Assembly: GCA_030618505.1 (NCBI GenBank)
Contig: JAUXDF010000151.1
Location: 1 to 7,541, forward strand
Direction of reading: 5' to 3'
DNA: 7,541 bases
Source of the DNA: Spongiibacteraceae bacterium
Lineage (GTDB): Bacteria; Pseudomonadota; Gammaproteobacteria; Pseudomonadales; PIVM01
Shown here one piece after another: positions 5,622 to 7,541 of the stretch (the first letter of the stretch is position 1; the number at the start of each line of letters is the position of its first letter). The notes under the pieces were generated by a model. That model saw nothing but the letters and a program-made list of their open reading frames with translations, was not told the DNA's origin and did no database searches. A program made the translations under genes and the position numbers.

Positions 5622-5645
5622 GTGCCATTTCGTATTTTTTGGCGA

Positions 5646-5837
5646 CTAGGACTCACCCTCTCTTTCGCGCTCCTTTTCCTTTTGAATGCGCTGATAAATC
5701 TCTTCTCGATGCACGGCAATTTCCTTCGGTGCATTAACACCCAAGCGTACCTGATTACCTTTCACACCCAACACGGTAACTGTCACATCATCACCGACCA
5801 TTAATGTTTCGCCTATTCGACGAGTTAAAATCAGCAT
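5646..5837 (-). CDS. csrA: Carbon storage regulator CsrA/RsmA
   Basis: The 63-residue protein MLILTRRIGETLMVG...VKGNQVRLGVNAPKEIAVHREEIYQRIQ matches CsrA along its full length. CsrA is a homodimer that binds GGA motifs in mRNA leaders, usually blocking ribosome access, and is titrated by small RNAs such as CsrB/RsmZ. The RNA-contacting residues are present: the L4/R6 strand near the N-terminus and VHREEI with R44. The C-terminal tail is highly charged (KEKEREREGES) and slightly longer than in Escherichia coli. The start is ATG (5835-5837), with GGGAG seven bases upstream; that site itself contains a GGA. It follows lysC by 222 bases, and tRNA-Ser lies 66 bases downstream. No terminator is seen between csrA and the tRNA. 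Confidence 0.98.
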   Translation of the reverse strand: MLILTRRIGETLMVGDDVTVTVLGVKGNQVRLGVNAPKEIAVHREEIYQRIQKEKEREREGES

Positions 5838-5886
5838 CTCTTATCTCCCATAATTATTGAATACCTTGCGCTGATACCACTACTCC
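5838..5886 (-). promoter_or_regulatory. csrA leader with two GGA motifs
   Basis: The minus-strand leader carries TTATGGAGTA (GGA at 5884-5886) and TTATGGGAGAT (GGGA at 5846-5849). The second is the csrA ribosome binding site itself. Paired GGA motifs, one covering the Shine-Dalgarno, are the arrangement through which CsrA represses its own translation in Escherichia coli. The rest of the 222-base gap to lysC contains AT-rich stretches but no promoter I would defend. Confidence 0.4.
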
Positions 5887-6059
5887 ATAAGGGGCGACAT
5901 ACAACAAAACCGCAGTCCGGTGCGATTTACTCTAACCCCGACTAGTTAGTATTGCGCAGGTTTTGAAAAAAACAACCAAACCCTTACAAATTAGCATTAC
6001 TTGCTCAGCAATTAAGCATAATCAAGCTAATCACTACAGGCAGAACGACAAACCAGTCG

Positions 6060-7283
6060 CTATTTAGCCTCGTCCAATCCAAAAGCTGAGTGCAAACCAC
6101 GCACTGCCAGCTCCAGAAATTTCTCCTCCACCACCACAGATATTTTTATCTCCGAGGTGGTAATCAGCTGAATATTTATCGACAAGTCCGCCAATGCGGA
6201 GAACATTTTAGCGGCAATTCCGGCATGTGAGCGCATTCCAACTCCCACGACGGAAACTTTGGCAATTTTGTCGTTTGTTCTCACCTCTCGAACACCCAGC
6301 TCTTTTGCCAGCGAAAGCAGTATTTTTTCAGCCTTGAGCATATCATCACGGTGAACGGTAAATGTCAGATCGGTCGTTTTGTCATCAGCCACGTTCTGTA
6401 CAATAACATCAACTTCAATATTAGCTTCACTGATAGGTCCAAGAATATGCGCAGCAACACCAGGGGTATCGGGAATTCCGATTACCGTTAATTTGGCTTC
6501 ATCACGATTAAACGCAATACCAGAAACAACAGGAGCTTCCATCTTGGCATTTTCCTCAAGTGTAATTAATGTTCCGGGGCCTTCAGTAAAACTGGATAAT
6601 ACGCGCAACGGCACTTTATATTTTCCAGCAAACTCCACTGCACGAATCTGCAATACCTTGGAGCCGAGACTGGCCATTTCCAACATCTCTTCAAAGGTAA
6701 TACGATCAAGCCGTTTAGCGCCATCCACCACTCGCGGATCCGTAGTATAAACGCCATCGACATCGGTATATATCTGGCATTCATCGGCCTTTAACGCTGC
6801 CGCCAAGGCCACGGCGGTGGTGTCAGAGCCACCGCGCCCCAAAGTCGTTATATTACCGTTTTCATCAACTCCCTGAAAGCCTGCGACAACCACTATATTA
6901 CCGGCCTTTAAGTCAGCGTGTATCGCTTTATCATCTATCTCTTTAATACGCGCTTTGCTGTGAGCACTATCCGTGAGAATGCGCACCTGAGCACCGTTAT
7001 AAGACTTCGCCGCGTAACCGCGCTTGTGCAAAGCCATGCACAGCAGGGCTGTGGTTACTTGCTCTCCGGTCGACACCAGCACGTCCATCTCGCGTGCACT
7101 CGGCTGCTCCTGCAGTTCACGAGCAAGGCCAATCAGACGATTGGTTTCTCCGCTCATGGCGGATACAACAATAACAAGCTCATGCCCCTTGTCACGAAAA
7201 CCGGCAAGCTTGTCAGCAATAACTTCAATACGCTCGATACTACCAACGGAAGTACCACCAAATTTTTGAACCAACAAACTCAT
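6060..7283 (-). CDS. lysC: Aspartokinase (lysine/threonine-sensitive type)
   Basis: The 407-residue enzyme phosphorylates aspartate with ATP, the first step of the lysine, threonine and methionine pathway and of diaminopimelate for the cell wall. The kinase domain (about 1-240) contains KFGGTSVGS (7-15), SAMSGETNRL (41-50), STGEQVTTALL (71-81), GRGGSDTTAVALAAAL (149-164) and YTDVDGVYTTDPR (172-184). Two ACT regulatory domains follow (about 260-335 and 340-407), with VIGIPDTPGV, IVQNVADDKTTDLTFTV and QLITTSEIKISVVV, the features of feedback-inhibited LysC. The length is usual for the mono-functional enzyme; no homoserine dehydrogenase is fused. The start is ATG 7281-7283, with a weak AGAGCAGA ribosome binding site. 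An internal start at codon 248 may give a separate regulatory subunit. It heads the lysC-csrA-tRNA block. Confidence 0.98.
   Translation of the reverse strand: MSLLVQKFGGTSVGSIERIEVIADKLAGFRDKGHELVIVVSAMSGETNRLIGLARELQEQPSAREMDVLVSTGEQVTTALLCMALHKRGYAAKSYNGAQVRILTDSAHSKARIKEIDDKAIHADLKAGNIVVVAGFQGVDENGNITTLGRGGSDTTAVALAAALKADECQIYTDVDGVYTTDPRVVDGAKRLDRITFEEMLEMASLGSKVLQIRAVEFAGKYKVPLRVLSSFTEGPGTLITLEENAKMEAPVVSGIAFNRDEAKLTVIGIPDTPGVAAHILGPISEANIEVDVIVQNVADDKTTDLTFTVHRDDMLKAEKILLSLAKELGVREVRTNDKIAKVSVVGVGMRSHAGIAAKMFSALADLSINIQLITTSEIKISVVVEEKFLELAVRGLHSAFGLDEAK
6540..6557 (-). promoter_or_regulatory. Possible internal translation start for an aspartokinase beta subunit
   Basis: Met248 of LysC (ATG at 6540-6542, minus strand) is preceded by GAGGAA at 6552-6557, nine bases upstream. 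The resulting 160-residue product would begin just before the ACT domains. Corynebacterium glutamicum and Bacillus aspartokinases make their beta subunit from a start at about the same position in the same ORF. Here it is inferred from position and ribosome binding site only. Confidence 0.4.
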
Positions 7284-7367
7284 CTATTCTGCTCTGTTAT
7301 TACAATTACGGTTGCGATTGCCGCGACGGCATCTCACCCAGTTGCATTGTTACGCAAATCCAGTTTA

Positions 7368-7397
7368 TTTGTAACAAAGGGTCAAAAAAGGTGTCAA
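7368..7397 (-). promoter_or_regulatory. Probable lysC promoter
   Basis: On the minus strand a perfect TTGACA (7392-7397) lies 18 bases before TACAAA (7368-7373, four of six consensus). The implied leader is about 78 bases. It holds only a small TGCCG-cga-CGGCA hairpin (7319-7331), too little for a lysine riboswitch. Confidence 0.6.
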
Positions 7398-7419
7398 TTA
7401 AACACTAATTCCTAACAAA

Positions 7420-7447
7420 TTGAAATAAATGGCTTTTTTGTTATTCT
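7420..7447 (+). promoter_or_regulatory. Candidate promoter of the divergent gene at 7510
   Basis: TTGAAA (7420-7425) is followed after 16 bases by TATTCT (7442-7447), four of six -10 bases, in a T-rich spacer. It points away from lysC, and its start point would lie about 55 bases before the ATG at 7510. Confidence 0.4.
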
Positions 7448-7509
7448 GCGATAACCAAAAAGCACTTATCTAGTGCCCATCCAGAAATTAAACAAAGAGG
7501 TCATGGCCA

Positions 7510-7541
7510 ATGCAAATCTTGAGACTTAAAGGCCTTGAAAA
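7510..7541 (+). CDS. Start of a divergent gene (3' partial, unidentified)
   Basis: ATG 7510 opens MQILRLKGLE and runs off the window. AGAGG at 7496-7500 is nine bases upstream, a good ribosome binding site. A competing ATG at 7503 meets a stop after eight codons and is rejected. Ten residues are too few to name a family. Confidence 0.5.
   Translation, partial: MQILRLKGLE

Noticed and set aside
5489..5737. Plus-strand 82-residue open frame beginning 'MAEREGFEPSIQF'
   Set aside because: It is antisense translation of tRNA-Ser, continuing into csrA antisense; also a familiar artefact.
5950..5990. GGTTT/AAACC inverted repeat with a T-run between lysC and csrA as a terminator
   Set aside because: The T-run lies in the loop rather than after the stem, so it does not have the form of an intrinsic terminator.
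6379..7415. Several long frames antisense or out of frame to lysC
   Set aside because: The lysC protein is complete and conserved; these are shadows of its codon bias.

Overview
The window looks like chromosome of a gammaproteobacterium. The best evidence is the minus-strand block at the right end, in transcription order lysC (aspartokinase), csrA, tRNA-Ser(GCU), tRNA-Arg(ACG). This is a gene order known from pseudomonads and related gammaproteobacteria. CsrA is nearly identical in length and motifs to the enterobacterial protein. I cannot name the genus from the sequence alone.

Layout. Positions 2-514 are the 3' end of a plus-strand gene for a probably exported beta-propeller-like protein, closed by a strong intrinsic terminator at 541-579. 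Positions 580-1600 are a graveyard of gene debris: the start of a signal-peptide gene (817-885) that stops where an internal piece of an IS91-family transposase begins (890 to about 1170, minus strand), followed by the decayed 3' end of an ATP-type phosphoenolpyruvate carboxykinase gene (about 1201-1489, plus strand). An intact membrane-bound diguanylate cyclase gene follows (1626-2777).

Positions 2855-4616 form a second mosaic. It is bounded by two direct copies of a 76/81-bp hairpin-rich repeat. Between the copies lie the last 62 codons of an ISL3-family transposase (minus) and an AT-rich gene for an outer-membrane-type lipoprotein with propeller-like repeats (3291-4325, minus) that has its own hairpin terminator. 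The right-hand repeat copy ends where a Kef-type (CPA2) potassium/proton antiporter gene resumes. Only the cytosolic nucleotide-binding RCK domain of that gene survives (4617-5186), so it is called a truncated pseudogene.

Positions 5288-7283 are the conserved core block. Each tRNA has a recognisable promoter, tRNA-Arg is followed by a strong terminator, and csrA and lysC are separated by 222 bases. lysC has a candidate internal start with a good Shine-Dalgarno sequence, matching the alpha/beta-subunit arrangement known for some aspartokinases. A divergent plus-strand gene probably begins at 7510 and runs off the end.

Functionally, c-di-GMP synthesis (the diguanylate cyclase) and post-transcriptional control (CsrA) sit in the same window, but nothing in the sequence links them directly. 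I found no CRISPR array, toxin-antitoxin pair, phage module or convincing new defence system. The most unusual object is the 76/81-bp structured repeat and its association with two truncated genes.
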